Shown one piece after another: positions 54,712 through 64,000 of a stretch of 64,000 nt of DNA. The DNA comes from Nitzschia sp. DOCU1. Taxonomy: Eukaryota; Bacillariophyta; Bacillariophyceae; Bacillariales; Bacillariaceae. Made by a program: the position numbers and the translations under genes. The notes beneath the pieces were generated by a model. The model saw only the letters and a program-made list of their open reading frames with translations. It searched no databases and was not told the DNA's origin. Within the stretch, counting starts at the first letter, position 1, and each line of letters starts with the position of its first letter. The DNA lies in contig OX595988.1 in assembly GCA_951394045.1 (NCBI GenBank), forward strand, positions 3,673,352 to 3,737,351, given 5' to 3'.

Positions 54712-55725
54712 ATGATGAACGACCAGCAGCAAATACCCAAGACCTCCCGATGTATCCATTTTGGAAACATTGAATTCTTAGAACTTCCCATTGTGATCGG
54801 CGACAACCCGTCCGCTATAGGAGTCCCTATTGGAGTCGATTGGTGGCGTGATAACGAGGAAGGCGATGGGCCCGAACTTGACGCGCGTGCGGACAAAATC
54901 GATACCATCATAGCCTCTCCGCTCAAAAGACGCAGACAGCAGCTCGGACTTCAGCCTGTCCCCCATGATAGACGATGGACGGTCTCATTGGACGATTATG
55001 AGAACGATCGGCCGTTGCGTCGGAAGAGATGCCAGCTGCACATTTCTCGACGAGATCGAGAGAAAATGTGAGGACTTCGGGGTTCGATCTGCTTATGATT
55101 CCTTTATTCAACCCCTCTAACCCTGCCCTTCTTTGTACTCAGGCTCTTGCGCAACGGTTTTAGTGAACAACAGATACGTCTAGCTGAATTCGAAGCCTTG
55201 ATCATCAGGAGAAGTAGGAGAGAATCACAATACGATCCTGAGGATTGCGACCTCGAAGATGATGACTGCTCCTGCTGCTGCGACTCCGTAACCGAATTGA
55301 ATGACATGAAAATATTTGAATCGAACGAAGAGCCGAACGCGAATATCAAAGAAGAGATTTCTCCCGTCAAGCTGGTGCGGAGCAAAGTTTGTTTTGATTC
55401 GATGGTCAAGTTATCTCCGCCCTTGACTCAGGGGCAGCAGCCTAGCATCTGGGGCACAGGCGGCTCTCCTGACCAACCTCTACAAGTCATGGCTCGTCGC
55501 CTTTCCATTAATTCAATGACATTTTATGATTTTGTGGAGGACGGGGAAGAAGAACAAGGCACACACGACGAATCCTCTTTGGCGGATGATGCTGACGATT
55601 TTGCTGCTAGTAGGGAAGGCTTGGACATGCAGCCGCCCCTGACATACTCTTCGTCCTCATTCGATCGAATGTACGAGTCATTGCCCCCCATGCAGCCATT
55701 ATCAATACCGGCACGAACGGCCTAG
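54712..55725 (+). CDS. Two-exon orphan protein with basic REK(M)LLRNGFSEQQ core
   Basis: Exon 1 is 54712-55067 and exon 2 is 55143-55725; the 75-bp intron has GTGAGG and CTCAG borders and joining at phase 2 gives 312 residues. The splice produces a continuous helical core with RRDREKMLLRNGFSEQQIRL at about 114-133, continuing AEFEALIIRRSRRE. Before it lies a moderately conserved-looking region (IVIGDNPSAIGVPIGVDWW, KRRRQQLGLQP). After it come an acidic Cys patch (DDDCSCCCDS) and a Ser-rich acidic tail. No family name is known to me. An upstream ATG 19 bases earlier, in another frame, could reduce translation. Confidence 0.65.
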
Positions 55726-56169
55726 AAGCACAAGGTAGTCTGAAAGTATGGCGATTACTATCTATTGCATCTATTCGCATTCCCCCGATTGTACGAGTAG
55801 CTATGCTCAACGAAGAAATCTTCTTCCCCCGATAATCCTCCAGCACTGATCTAATAGTCGCCAGTCTTTGTGGCTCTCGCGAGATTGTTCAAGGTAGCGC
55901 ACACTCATCCGCGATATCCTATGGGTCTTGCGTTTGATAGCAACGCCGCAGCTGACGATAGAGTTGAAAAGTCTACAGCGGCAATACGCACTCTAGTAAG
56001 AGTACTGTTGTCTTGCAACGTCCTGGGTACTGCTGCAACCTGTACCATCGGGCAATGATAGCATTAGACACAGAAGCCCAATCGTATTTTCCTGGAAAGA
56101 CAGAAATTATGCGAGAGACAGGCCCCGCCGACGTCCCGCTTTGTTTCGCATCAGTAGCCGTTACTGCTG

Positions 56170-56625
56170 AGCTCCTATGTGCAGAACTCCGTATTCGAGC
56201 ATCCTGTGCTGCTATCCAAGGTCGGGCATTCTGCTGAGCAGAAACCACGGACACAATGTCCAGATTGACATGACTCGTCTCCGGTGTCGCCTAATGGTTC
56301 GCATTCATTATTGTCGAAACATCGGTCCCAGCACCATTCCAAGTAGGGTCTACCTCGGCGCCAACATTCAGGGTACCTCCTTTGCTGCCTAGGCTGAAGA
56401 TTGCACGAAAACTTTTACTATCCTCAGGCCAGCCAATGCGATCTTCAACAAAGCCACTTTGCAATCCGATGTTGCCCTCCACATCATACTGTAATCCGAA
56501 TCCGTCCTACTTCGCATATTCGCACAGCTCCAGAATTACCTGAATCGGCATCAAAGATATCGCAGAGCAAGTCAAGTTGCAGGGCAACGGCGCCAATTAC
56601 CTGCAATTTCGCATGGGGGTCTCAT
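56170..56625 (-). pseudogene. Decayed fragment of a probable secreted protein
   Basis: On the minus strand one frame reads AKLQVIGAVALQLDLLCDIF, DADSGNSGAVRICEVGRIRI, then a stop. A second frame reads EGNIGLQSGFVEDRIGWPED, SKSFRAIFSLGSKGGTLNVG, AEVDPTWNGAGTDV. A third nearby frame has a Cys-rich peptide (DESCQSGHCVRGFCSAECP). The composition is that of folded extracellular protein, and the frame jumps show it is broken. No family recognised. Confidence 0.4.
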
Positions 56626-56949
56626 CGATCATGCTGTAAACAGATCAACCACTCGAATAGGGAGTCACACCAAAGGATCAACACTATTGCTCTCGGGGTT
56701 TGGAAAGTCACACACAGTTAACTGCCCTCGAGCTGCGTGGGATGCCGTCCTCGAAGAACAAGACGAGCCGATCTGTTTCGGAGTAGTCAGGCGAAAGAAT
56801 GCCTCTTTCTGTCTGCGGCAAATTGATTCCAACACCCCGAATCGGAATCGGAACCTACGTACCCAACATCGTTTTATCATCCATAGTACGTCGATGATCA
56901 CCCTGTGAATCCATTCGAAGACGACCAGACGGGGGCCTTTTGATGAAGT

Positions 56950-57480
56950 TTGAGAGTCAATCGGTAATTCCATACCCTCGGCTGCCGAATCTCCAAGACG
57001 GAACGAAGGAACGCCTTGAGCATCCACTGTAGCTCGGAACTCTTGTGGTCGCTTCTGCGAGGCGCGAAGGGACTCGTTTGTCAATCCAGCCAAGGAAGAT
57101 TTGTCGATTGAAAACAGTTTGGTCACGAGGTTGCAAAACATCCTCCCGTGGGCGAATCCACGGCCTTGAATTTGTTGCCTGCGGCAGCATTGGTATTTGG
57201 AGGCGCCTGGAGGGTCCATTCGATACCCTCGGCAGCCAATTTATCAAAGGGCTTGATGAATTCTCCAAGTTGTTTGGGCACACAACTTTGCTGACTCTCG
57301 GATGGTGCTCGAATCGTCCACTCGATTCCTTCGGCCGCGGTTTGATCGAGCGGCCTGTCGAATCGTCCCATTCGTTTCCATCTGCAGCCGTCTCATGCAG
57401 GATATGTACCGAATCTCACACTGCAGATGCATCCATTGCAGCAGCAGCAGAAGCTCCGGGAAAGGCCGTCGAATCTTGCC
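56950..57480 (-). pseudogene. Decayed gene fragment with repeated AAEGIEWT motif
   Basis: Minus-strand frames contain FDRPLDQTAAEGIEWTIRAP, FIKPFDKLAAEGIEWTLQAP and, more weakly, GDSAAEGMELPI, separated by stops and frame changes. A further related piece is KPRPKESSGRF. The repeating 35-40-residue unit looks like an internal repeat of a lost protein. The transposable element dimer is inserted at its upstream edge (57501). Confidence 0.4.
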
Positions 57481-57508
57481 CCACTCCCTCATTTCTCTAC
57501 CACAAGAG

Positions 57509-58864
57509 GGCTTATGTCCGGTCACGTAGGTAGCTAAGATTTTATAAAGAAGAAAGGGGGAAAAAGAAAGGAAAAAATTCAAAAAACAAAAGGAAGGCAA
57601 TAATTCGGTATTCACAATAACAAGAGATATATTTTAACGGGATGACATACCACGATGACAATCGCTTGCGCTGCTCGCCATTGAGTCCAATTGGTCCAAT
57701 TTTGTCGTTTAATTGGACGAGCGGCGACAATGGCGCAACACAAAAAGCAATTCATTCACTGTCAAACTTTCATTTGCGAGTAATCCTCGAGTACTGCTGC
57801 TGCACTCCTACCACTTTAGGAGTATAAACCCCTTGATACGCGCTATACAGTGGTTGCAGCAGCATGATTATTCGATTGCTAGTTACAATTCAATTACTAC
57901 TTCAATATTACCAAGGTAAGTGCATTCCATCGCGGACCAAAGTATTTTGATTCATGCATTTCACTAACATTACGATTCGCCTGTTGTGGTCTTTGCTGTG
58001 GATTTACTCCCAACACGAAGCTCCCATCGCCGCCGCCACTATTCAACTCGTCAGTCATTTTTGGTCCTTGCTAACGAACGTGACAATCAACTTTGAATCG
58101 CTGTGGATTCGTCTACCAGCTGCCACCGCCACTAGAACTACACTACAATACACTTCATTACTCACTTCCGCCTCTATGAAGCCACCGCCGCGCCGCTATT
58201 GTTTCCTTCATCTGATCGATCACTGTGTTCGTGGGTGGTTTGTTTCCCTGTCAACGAACGGTGCAATCAACTTTGGATCACTGTGAATTCGTCTACAAGC
58301 TGCCACCACCACTATAATTACACTACAATGCACTTCATTATTCGTGGCTACCTCTACGAAGCCGCCGCCCGGCCATTCTTTTGTTGAACTCGTCGGTCAT
58401 TTCTTCTTTAGAGAGGATACAACGAATGCAACAATCAATATCTGGCGGCATATTTTGAACACTATAGGATTGCTTGTATAATACTAATAGAAAGCTCGAG
58501 AAGAACATAGATTCATTGTTGAATAGGTCACCAAGTGCATAGGGGACCATTACAAAGGAAATAGAGAGGCAATGGCCGAAGGCAGTTGCAGTCGCGAGTG
58601 GATAGTTCTTCGACTGATAAGAACGGGTTGACTCGTATGACTATGAATCGGACCATGGCATTGGGTTCAGTGACGTCAAGAACCAAAAATAATGACTTTC
58701 TAAATGATGTTTTACACTTTTTGGAGCAATCCCATTGGTGGGCTGTTGGTGGCTTACACTTTTCTGACAGTTTAGAATCGGCCAAAATGGCTCAATTATG
58801 ACAATTCCGAGGTCTTTTTGTCAAAGGCTTACACTTGAGCTACCTACGTGGCCGGACATTGGCC
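57509..58864. mobile_element. TIR element copy 1 (1356 bp, non-autonomous)
   Basis: The termini are inverted repeats of 27 bp (57509-57535 and 58838-58864), matching at 24 of 27 positions around the shared core atgtccggYcacgtaggta. Inside, a segment of about 150-180 bp is repeated two to three times in diverged form (from about 58040, 58200 and 58385), recognisable by tcaactttgratc and tacaagctgccacc. Frames are under 111 codons and none resembles a transposase. Confidence 0.85.
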
Positions 58865-58870
58865 AAAGAT

Positions 58871-60226
58871 GGCTTATGTCCGGTCACGTAGGTAGCTAAG
58901 ATTTTATAAAGAAGAAAGGGGGAAAAAGAAAGGAAAAAATTCAAAAAACAAAAGGAAGGCAATAATTCGGTATTCACAATAACAAGAGATATATTTTAAC
59001 GGGATGACATACCACGATGACAATCGCTTGCGCTGCTCGCCATTGAGTCCAATTGGTCCAATTTTGTCGTTTAATTGGACGAGCGGCGACAATGGCGCAA
59101 CACAAAAAGCAATTCATTCACTGTCAAACTTTCATTTGCGAGTAATCCTCGAGTACTGCTGCTGCACTCCTACCACTTTAGGAGTATAAACCCCTTGATA
59201 CGCGCTATACAGTGGTTGCAGCAGCATGATTATTCGATTGCTAGTTACAATTCAATTACTACTTCAATATTACCAAGGTAAGTGCATTCCATCGCGGACC
59301 AAAGTATTTTGATTCATGCATTTCACTAACATTACGATTCGCCTGTTGTGGTCTTTGCTGTGGATTTACTCCCAACACGAAGCTCCCATCGCCGCCGCCA
59401 CTATTCAACTCGTCAGTCATTTTTGGTCCTTGCTAACGAACGTGACAATCAACTTTGAATCGCTGTGGATTCGTCTACCAGCTGCCACCGCCACTAGAAC
59501 TACACTACAATACACTTCATTACTCACTTCCGCCTCTATGAAGCCACCGCCGCGCCGCTATTGTTTCCTTCATCTGATCGATCACTGTGTTCGTGGGTGG
59601 TTTGTTTCCCTGTCAACGAACGGTGCAATCAACTTTGGATCACTGTGAATTCGTCTACAAGCTGCCACCACCACTATAATTACACTACAATGCACTTCAT
59701 TATTCGTGGCTACCTCTACGAAGCCGCCGCCCGGCCATTCTTTTGTTGAACTCGTCGGTCATTTCTTCTTTAGAGAGGATACAACGAATGCAACAATCAA
59801 TATCTGGCGGCATATTTTGAACACTATAGGATTGCTTGTATAATACTAATAGAAAGCTCGAGAAGAACATAGATTCATTGTTGAATAGGTCACCAAGTGC
59901 ATAGGGGACCATTACAAAGGAAATAGAGAGGCAATGGCCGAAGGCAGTTGCAGTCGCGAGTGGATAGTTCTTCGACTGATAAGAACGGGTTGACTCGTAT
60001 GACTATGAATCGGACCATGGCATTGGGTTCAGTGACGTCAAGAACCAAAAATAATGACTTTCTAAATGATGTTTTACACTTTTTGGAGCAATCCCATTGG
60101 TGGGCTGTTGGTGGCTTACACTTTTCTGACAGTTTAGAATCGGCCAAAATGGCTCAATTATGACAATTCCGAGGTCTTTTTGTCAAAGGCTTACACTTGA
60201 GCTACCTACGTGGCCGGACATTGGCC
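58871..60226. mobile_element. TIR element copy 2 (1356 bp, non-autonomous)
   Basis: Same length as copy 1 and apparently identical to it; every reading frame compared gives the same peptides, offset by exactly 1362 bp. The outer right end is followed by the target duplication cacaagag. Near identity implies either a recent duplication or ongoing gene conversion, or an assembly artefact. Confidence 0.85.
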
Positions 60227-60249
60227 CACAAGAGCCCCATTCAAAGTTT

Positions 60250-60560
60250 TGACGCGCATGCACTTCCAGACAAGTAGCGTGGGGCGGGAGATGGCGACTT
60301 GCGGAGTGGGGGTGGGTGATGATAGGGGAATGCTGACAAAAGGGGGAGAGTAGAGAGCAGGAGTAGGGGGAAAGGCGAGATGGATGGCGGGAGAGAGGAA
60401 GGAGACTGGAGGTAAGCGGACAAAGCAAAGAAGGGGAATGGGAGGAAGAGAAGGAGAAGAAATGGAAGTAGGAGGACAGCGAGGAAAGAAACCCACCGGT
60501 CGACTGGGTGGGAGAGAGAAGAGGGGTGGTGATGGAGGAATATGAGGGGAGAGAACGCGG
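60250..60560. repeat. Purine-rich (G/A) tract on the plus strand
   Basis: Roughly 300 bp are dominated by gga/gaga/ggga runs (for example ggaagagaaggagaagaaat). The opposite strand gives a spurious open Pro/Ser/Leu-rich frame of 130-151 codons, which I treat as a composition artefact. Such tracts can adopt triplex (H-DNA) structures. Confidence 0.8.
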
Positions 60561-61018
60561 CGAGTTGCGTGCGTTCCCGGATGCGTCGGGAATAGCAACT
60601 ACAACAAGAAAAAGCAAGAACAGATTGTTGTCAAACAACCAACTCCACGACGGCCCATTAATACTATGTGTATCTTTAATGCTTGATTTTCTTTGATGTT
60701 ACGGCGATTGCCTCGCATTTTGTCAATGCTGTCACAAGGTGGTATCCTCATTTTTTACCAATTGCCTGATGGACACAAAAACATACTCCTGTTACAATGA
60801 TGACATTTCGATGACTATTCTTTTTTGCTTCCTTGTCTGGGCTGATGACAGCATTGATACCCCCGGTCTCGTTCAGCCCCATATTTTCTCGCGCACTTTA
60901 CTTGGCAGCAGGGAATGACCCTCCAATCAACCATAAGACGCTCATCGGGGACAAAAAGTGCTTATGGAAAAGTGTGGTTGAAAGGCGCAGATTGCATTGC
61001 CACAATGGGCATTTTAGA
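60561..61018. other. Intergenic, 460 bp
   Basis: No gene or repeat recognised. Confidence 0.5.
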
Positions 61019-61351
61019 ATGAGCCAAGACAGCGATACTGGCAGAGTGCCAGCAAAAGACAGATTATACGAACTTTTGGATTCATTAGAGGACTTGATAG
61101 AAGACGATGGATCGGTTTCCATGGACAACCGAGGAAGCATGGTTGAACTGGCCACTGTGGTCAAGAATTTTCAGCAACAGTATTCCAACCTTGTACATGG
61201 AAATGTCATCAAGCGTCTTGACTGTTTTGGACTACCGGTAGGTGAATTTTCGGTGATGGCGAATGGGGGCTTCTGCCTAAATGCTGCTTCGTTTTGTTTT
61301 GGAGATACCAGTAGAAGCCAGAAACGAGTAGAAGCCAGAAACGCTAATTGA
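61019..61351 (+). CDS. Small hypothetical protein, helical and acidic
   Basis: 110 residues from the ATG at 61019; the open frame continues upstream to 60833 with less protein-like sequence. It reads MSQDSDTGRVPAKDRLYELL, then DSLEDLIEDDGS, and a second amphipathic stretch VVKNFQQQYSNLVHGNVIKR. The LLDSLEDLIEDDG part loosely resembles the IDEVLDLLDEDG motif of the small ORFs at 2.5, 6.4 and 8.3 kb, which may be coincidence. No known family; it may be a remnant of a larger gene. Confidence 0.35.
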   Translation: MSQDSDTGRVPAKDRLYELLDSLEDLIEDDGSVSMDNRGSMVELATVVKNFQQQYSNLVHGNVIKRLDCFGLPVGEFSVMANGGFCLNAASFCFGDTSRSQKRVEARNAN

Positions 61352-61787
61352 GCTACCGCATGCATGAGCATTCCAAAAGAGCCTCCCAGTTCATCATTTG
61401 CAATTGAAGCTATCTGGCTTTGCTACTTTGACCGTTGGCCTTCCTTGAGCCTCGGAAGGCTCAACGAAGGCCAACATGGCTCGTGTTTGAATCGTGTCAT
61501 GACCACCCAGGCATTTGTCTACTAGTATCAAGATAATAACGGGACGCGTAGTGTTTGATATCAGTCTTGCAAATCATACTACTTTTAACAAGGAAAGGCT
61601 AAACATCTCTCTAGAACAACTACTCGTAGTCGATATGAGGGGACCTTGCCTCACTGGAAAATTCGGTGCTATAAATTTTATCGCTGGTAGGAGCTGTCTC
61701 CTTCGAACGTTTACTACTAGTGCAATATATTAGTACCTCTCAGCTCAATTCTTAAAAAAAGAAGTCGACATGCTGCTGTGGACCATA
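61352..61787. other. Intergenic, 436 bp
   Basis: Contains a near-perfect short inverted repeat around 61436-61474 (gttggccttc ... gaaggccaac) flanking agcctcggaaggct-type sequence. No gene seen. Confidence 0.5.
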
Positions 61788-62880
61788 TCATGACCGCCTC
61801 TTTAACTTTTCCCGCAAATTGGAACACTGGAGCAAATCGCCATGTTCCCGCTTTATTCCTCGCACCTTCTTACCCAACCCTTCCCAGTCTTCGTACAGCC
61901 CACAACTTTTCATTCCAACTCGCAAACAACATGACATGATCATTGCATTTTGACACGTGCCACCACTACTCCTACTACCCCTCCCATGGAACAAGGAAAG
62001 GACGATGATGATGCTGTTGCCGCTTGAAGGAAAGATTTCGATGCTGCTTCGGAGACAAGTCCTCACTACTACAACTCTACAACCAACCGTCTTAGAGGCA
62101 TAACCTTCTTCTGCTATTTTATTCTTTTTGTCATTCAAGTCCTTTGCCTGATTGCCGCATTTATCCAATTCAGACAAAACAGCCGACAACGCAACTGCCT
62201 TTGACTCCAAGACGAAGTGGTGCTCATTCTTGGCTTGTAAATCTCGGATAAGTTCTTCCTCTTTTGAGTTTTGTTTTGCTTTGGAACAGCTCCTGGCGTA
62301 ACTTTTCATTCACGTGTTCGAGCTTTGAGACTGATGGAACAATTCCGTTCTATTCTGAGCAAGTTCCTCTCAAGGGACGACCATTGCATGTTTGCCATTG
62401 CCTTCCACATTGTCAGAATTTTTTCAACTTGAGCATTTGATTGTTGGCATCAAATTTTTGAATTATATCTCTGCATTCTGCCTTTCTGCCTTCTCTGCCT
62501 CGCTTAGTGAAAGTTCTTCTTTCCGGCCTTAAATCTGGTTTTGAAAGGTTGAGCTAGGTGCAGTGGCATTGCGAAGTTCACAATTTCAGATTCCAAGCGT
62601 TCAAACCTAGCTCCAGGAGCCACTGCTGATCACTCCATGCCAAACAATCCATGGAAACCCCTGTCGTCTGAAAGTTTCCGTTGTCCAAAGAGACACAAGA
62701 TTCTTAGTAGCCAATGTGTAAATTTAATATCTGAGCTCGTCTTTCTCGGTTCGAAGGGCGGTGGTTTTCCTGTAAAAGAAGATGTACTGCCGGTGCTGCA
62801 CCAAGAAACTAGCTCCTTGGCAGGACTTGCTGATAACGATGACGGGGCATCACCAATCACAATACTGAAATAATTACCTT
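61788..62880 (-). pseudogene. Decayed coiled-coil protein gene
   Basis: Minus-strand frames switch repeatedly but keep coiled-coil composition: SLSEAEKAERQNAEI near 62500, LTMWKAMANMQWSSLERNLL near 62370, LEHVNEKLRQELFQSKTKLK near 62300, and ELIRDLQAKNEHHFVLESKA followed by SELDKCGNQAKDLNDKKNKI within 61788-62309. The upstream part (62630-62860) is Ser/Pro-rich (SSLSASPAKELVSW). At least three frame changes separate the pieces, so the gene is broken unless small introns were missed. Function unknown. Confidence 0.5.
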
Positions 62881-63084
62881 CTTCTAGCCGATGGTACTAC
62901 TAGCAAGTAATCTATCCCAGAGACGGGCATCAGCACCGTGTTTTCCCCTACTACTACTATTTAACTATCTTATTACTACTCGCCTAATACTGTCATTGTA
63001 ATATTGGTGGACGCCGAGGCAATTCTAACGAATAAACCCTCATGGTCAATGGACGAGTCATTGGAAGGGCATTTGTCCACCGTT

Positions 63085-63240
63085 GCCGAGGGTTAGGGTA
63101 ATTGGTAATGGGTAAAAGGGAAAAGGAAGAAGGGAAAAGGAAAAAGGAAAGTAGGAATAGGAATAGGGATAGTGGGGAAAATAGGAATAGGAATAGGACT
63201 AGGAAACAGCAGAGTTGGAAACATAGAATTTTAAGTAAAA
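63085..63240. repeat. Purine-rich hexamer-like simple repeat
   Basis: Runs of gggaaaagg units pass into taggaataggaataggga and then gaataggaataggactagg. The opposite strand is pyrimidine-rich. Simple-sequence origin is clear; no function is implied. Confidence 0.85.
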
Positions 63241-63443
63241 TGAGAAGAATGGGAGAAGATGAGGTTTCACTACATTATCATACTTTGTCATCAGTCTTCT
63301 TTATGCATTAATCTCCCATTGATATCATGTTCGTTCATACAACCTTCCTCAGCTCATCATATTTGTTCATACTTACATATGCGCAACCTCTTCATGAATC
63401 TACCTCTGATCATACTTGTTGCTCATATAAGCCACCCCAGCTT

Positions 63444-63825
63444 GTCATGCTCACTCATACAGCCTCTTTGTCTTGTTACTTCATCGATAGATATGTGGAT
63501 AAGTAGTTAGGTAGACAGGTAGTTATGCTGGTAGTTCGCCTGCTTCTTAGAAACGAGCCCCATAAAGTTACAGCTTTTCTTGAGATACTGAATTCATGCA
63601 TCTCATAGCTTGCTTGTAGTAAGGACTCAAGTATGTCATGCTGACTTATGCAGCCTTTTTGTATTGTCACCTCATAGATGGATATGTGGATAGTTAGCTA
63701 GGTAGCTAGTTAGTTGTGCTGTTAGTTCGCCTGCTTCTTAGAAATGAGCCCAACAGAGTTGTCAGCTTCCCTTGAGATACTGAATTCAGGATTCTCATAG
63801 CCTGCAAGTAGTAAGGACCCCACCA
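63444..63825. repeat. Tandem duplication, period about 191 bp
   Basis: Copy 1 (about 63444-63634) and copy 2 (about 63635-63825) share blocks tagttcgcctgcttcttaga, ttgagatactgaattca and gtagtaaggac with modest divergence. Non-coding. Confidence 0.85.
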
Positions 63826-64000
63826 TTGCTGACTGTTCTACATCATCTGAATGCTATAAAATACATAAAAAGGTAGTTAAATTGTTTATGGTGAAGAAAT
63901 TGAAACGCGCACCAACAAGATACTGCATGATGTTCCCTTGCTTCCATTACTGATTGGACCATTTGACCACCACTATCTCCAAACAAAGCATTGTGCACGT

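Larger units (their letters stand above)
55726..57500. other. Intergenic with two decayed gene fragments
   Basis: About 1.8 kb. Protein-like but broken minus-strand sequences at 56290-56625 and about 56960-57480 are annotated separately. No intact gene was seen. Confidence 0.5.
57501..60234. mobile_element. Tandem dimer of a TIR element within one 8-bp target duplication
   Basis: The 8-mer cacaagag occurs at 57501-57508 and 60227-60234, bordering two head-to-tail copies of a 1356-bp element (57509-58864 and 58871-60226) separated by aaagat. The single flanking duplication indicates that the dimer, or a monomer that duplicated afterwards, came from one insertion. An 8-bp duplication is typical of hAT-type elements, but the termini were not matched to a known family. 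No transposase frame is present, so it is non-autonomous. Confidence 0.85.
62881..64000. other. Repeat-rich window end
   Basis: No gene called. Contains a gga/ggaata-type purine-rich tract at 63085-63240 and a tandem duplication with a period of about 191 bp at 63444-63825; the stretch 63300-63450 has related short ttcatac/ctcata-type repeats. Confidence 0.6.

Noticed and set aside
57542..60163. Pairs of identical 60-110-codon frames in the two element copies
   Set aside because: Identical because the element copies are identical; none resembles a transposase and several overlap on both strands.
60183..60638. 130-151-codon minus-strand Pro/Ser/Leu-rich frames
   Set aside because: Artefact of the purine-rich tract on the opposite strand and overlap with the transposon end.
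63080..63100. gggttagggt-like telomere word
   Set aside because: A single occurrence within purine-rich simple sequence; no tandem TTAGGG or TTTAGGG array.
1..64000. CRISPR-like spaced repeats, tRNA or rRNA genes
   Set aside because: The direct repeats seen are two-copy duplications, not regularly spaced short repeats. No cloverleaf with intact A and B box sequence or rRNA core was recognised by eye, though a covariance-model scan would be needed to exclude tRNAs.

Overview
The window looks like nuclear DNA of a diatom, most likely a raphid pennate. This is an inference. Genes lie on both strands, are intron-poor, and have introns of only 73-91 bp with GT..AG borders. Coding sequence is mixed with repeat-rich, slowly decaying intergenic DNA. 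Gene content fits too: a heat-shock-factor (HSF) transcription factor, a Skp1-type GlcNAc transferase, and a large secreted protein combining Thr/Pro-rich linkers with a choice-of-anchor-A-like domain, an architecture reported for diatom adhesive-trail proteins. No bacterial operons, rRNA, tRNA or CRISPR could be recognised by eye.

Layout. 1-11 kb is gene-poor, with diverged direct repeats, one putative type II membrane glycosyltransferase (3.6-5.4 kb) and three small plus-strand ORFs (2.5, 6.4 and 8.3 kb) that share a short acidic/hydrophobic C-terminal motif. 12-15 kb has a small single-pass membrane protein, then decayed coding DNA including a recognisable histidine-kinase ATPase end. 16-18 kb holds the GlcNAc transferase (two exons). 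18-25 kb carries two long disordered orphan proteins on the minus strand. 26.4-29.6 kb is the modular secreted protein. 30.4-30.9 kb is a truncated copy of the 5' end and promoter of the 22.4-24.9 kb gene. 32-34 kb has a sulfotransferase-like protein (two exons) and mitochondrial GrpE. 34.7-37.2 kb is another orphan. 38.3-40.4 kb is the HSF (two exons). 42.9 kb is an ARF GTPase. 44.2-45.5 kb is an F-box/LRR-like protein (three exons). 47.4-50.2 kb is a kinesin-light-chain-like TPR protein. 50.8-55.7 kb has three more low-complexity orphans. 56-57.5 kb holds pseudogene scraps. 57.5-60.2 kb is a tandem dimer of a 1356-bp terminal-inverted-repeat element inside one 8-bp target duplication. The last 4 kb has a small ORF, a decayed coiled-coil gene and simple or tandem repeats.

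Functional links between neighbours are weak, as expected for a eukaryotic locus. The recurring themes are secretory-pathway glycosylation/sulfation (two glycosyltransferases, a sulfotransferase-like protein, ARF and a secreted glycoprotein candidate) and a set of six disordered proteins with no recognised domain. Splice sites were assigned by hand from reading-frame continuity and domain continuity; no transcript data were available.
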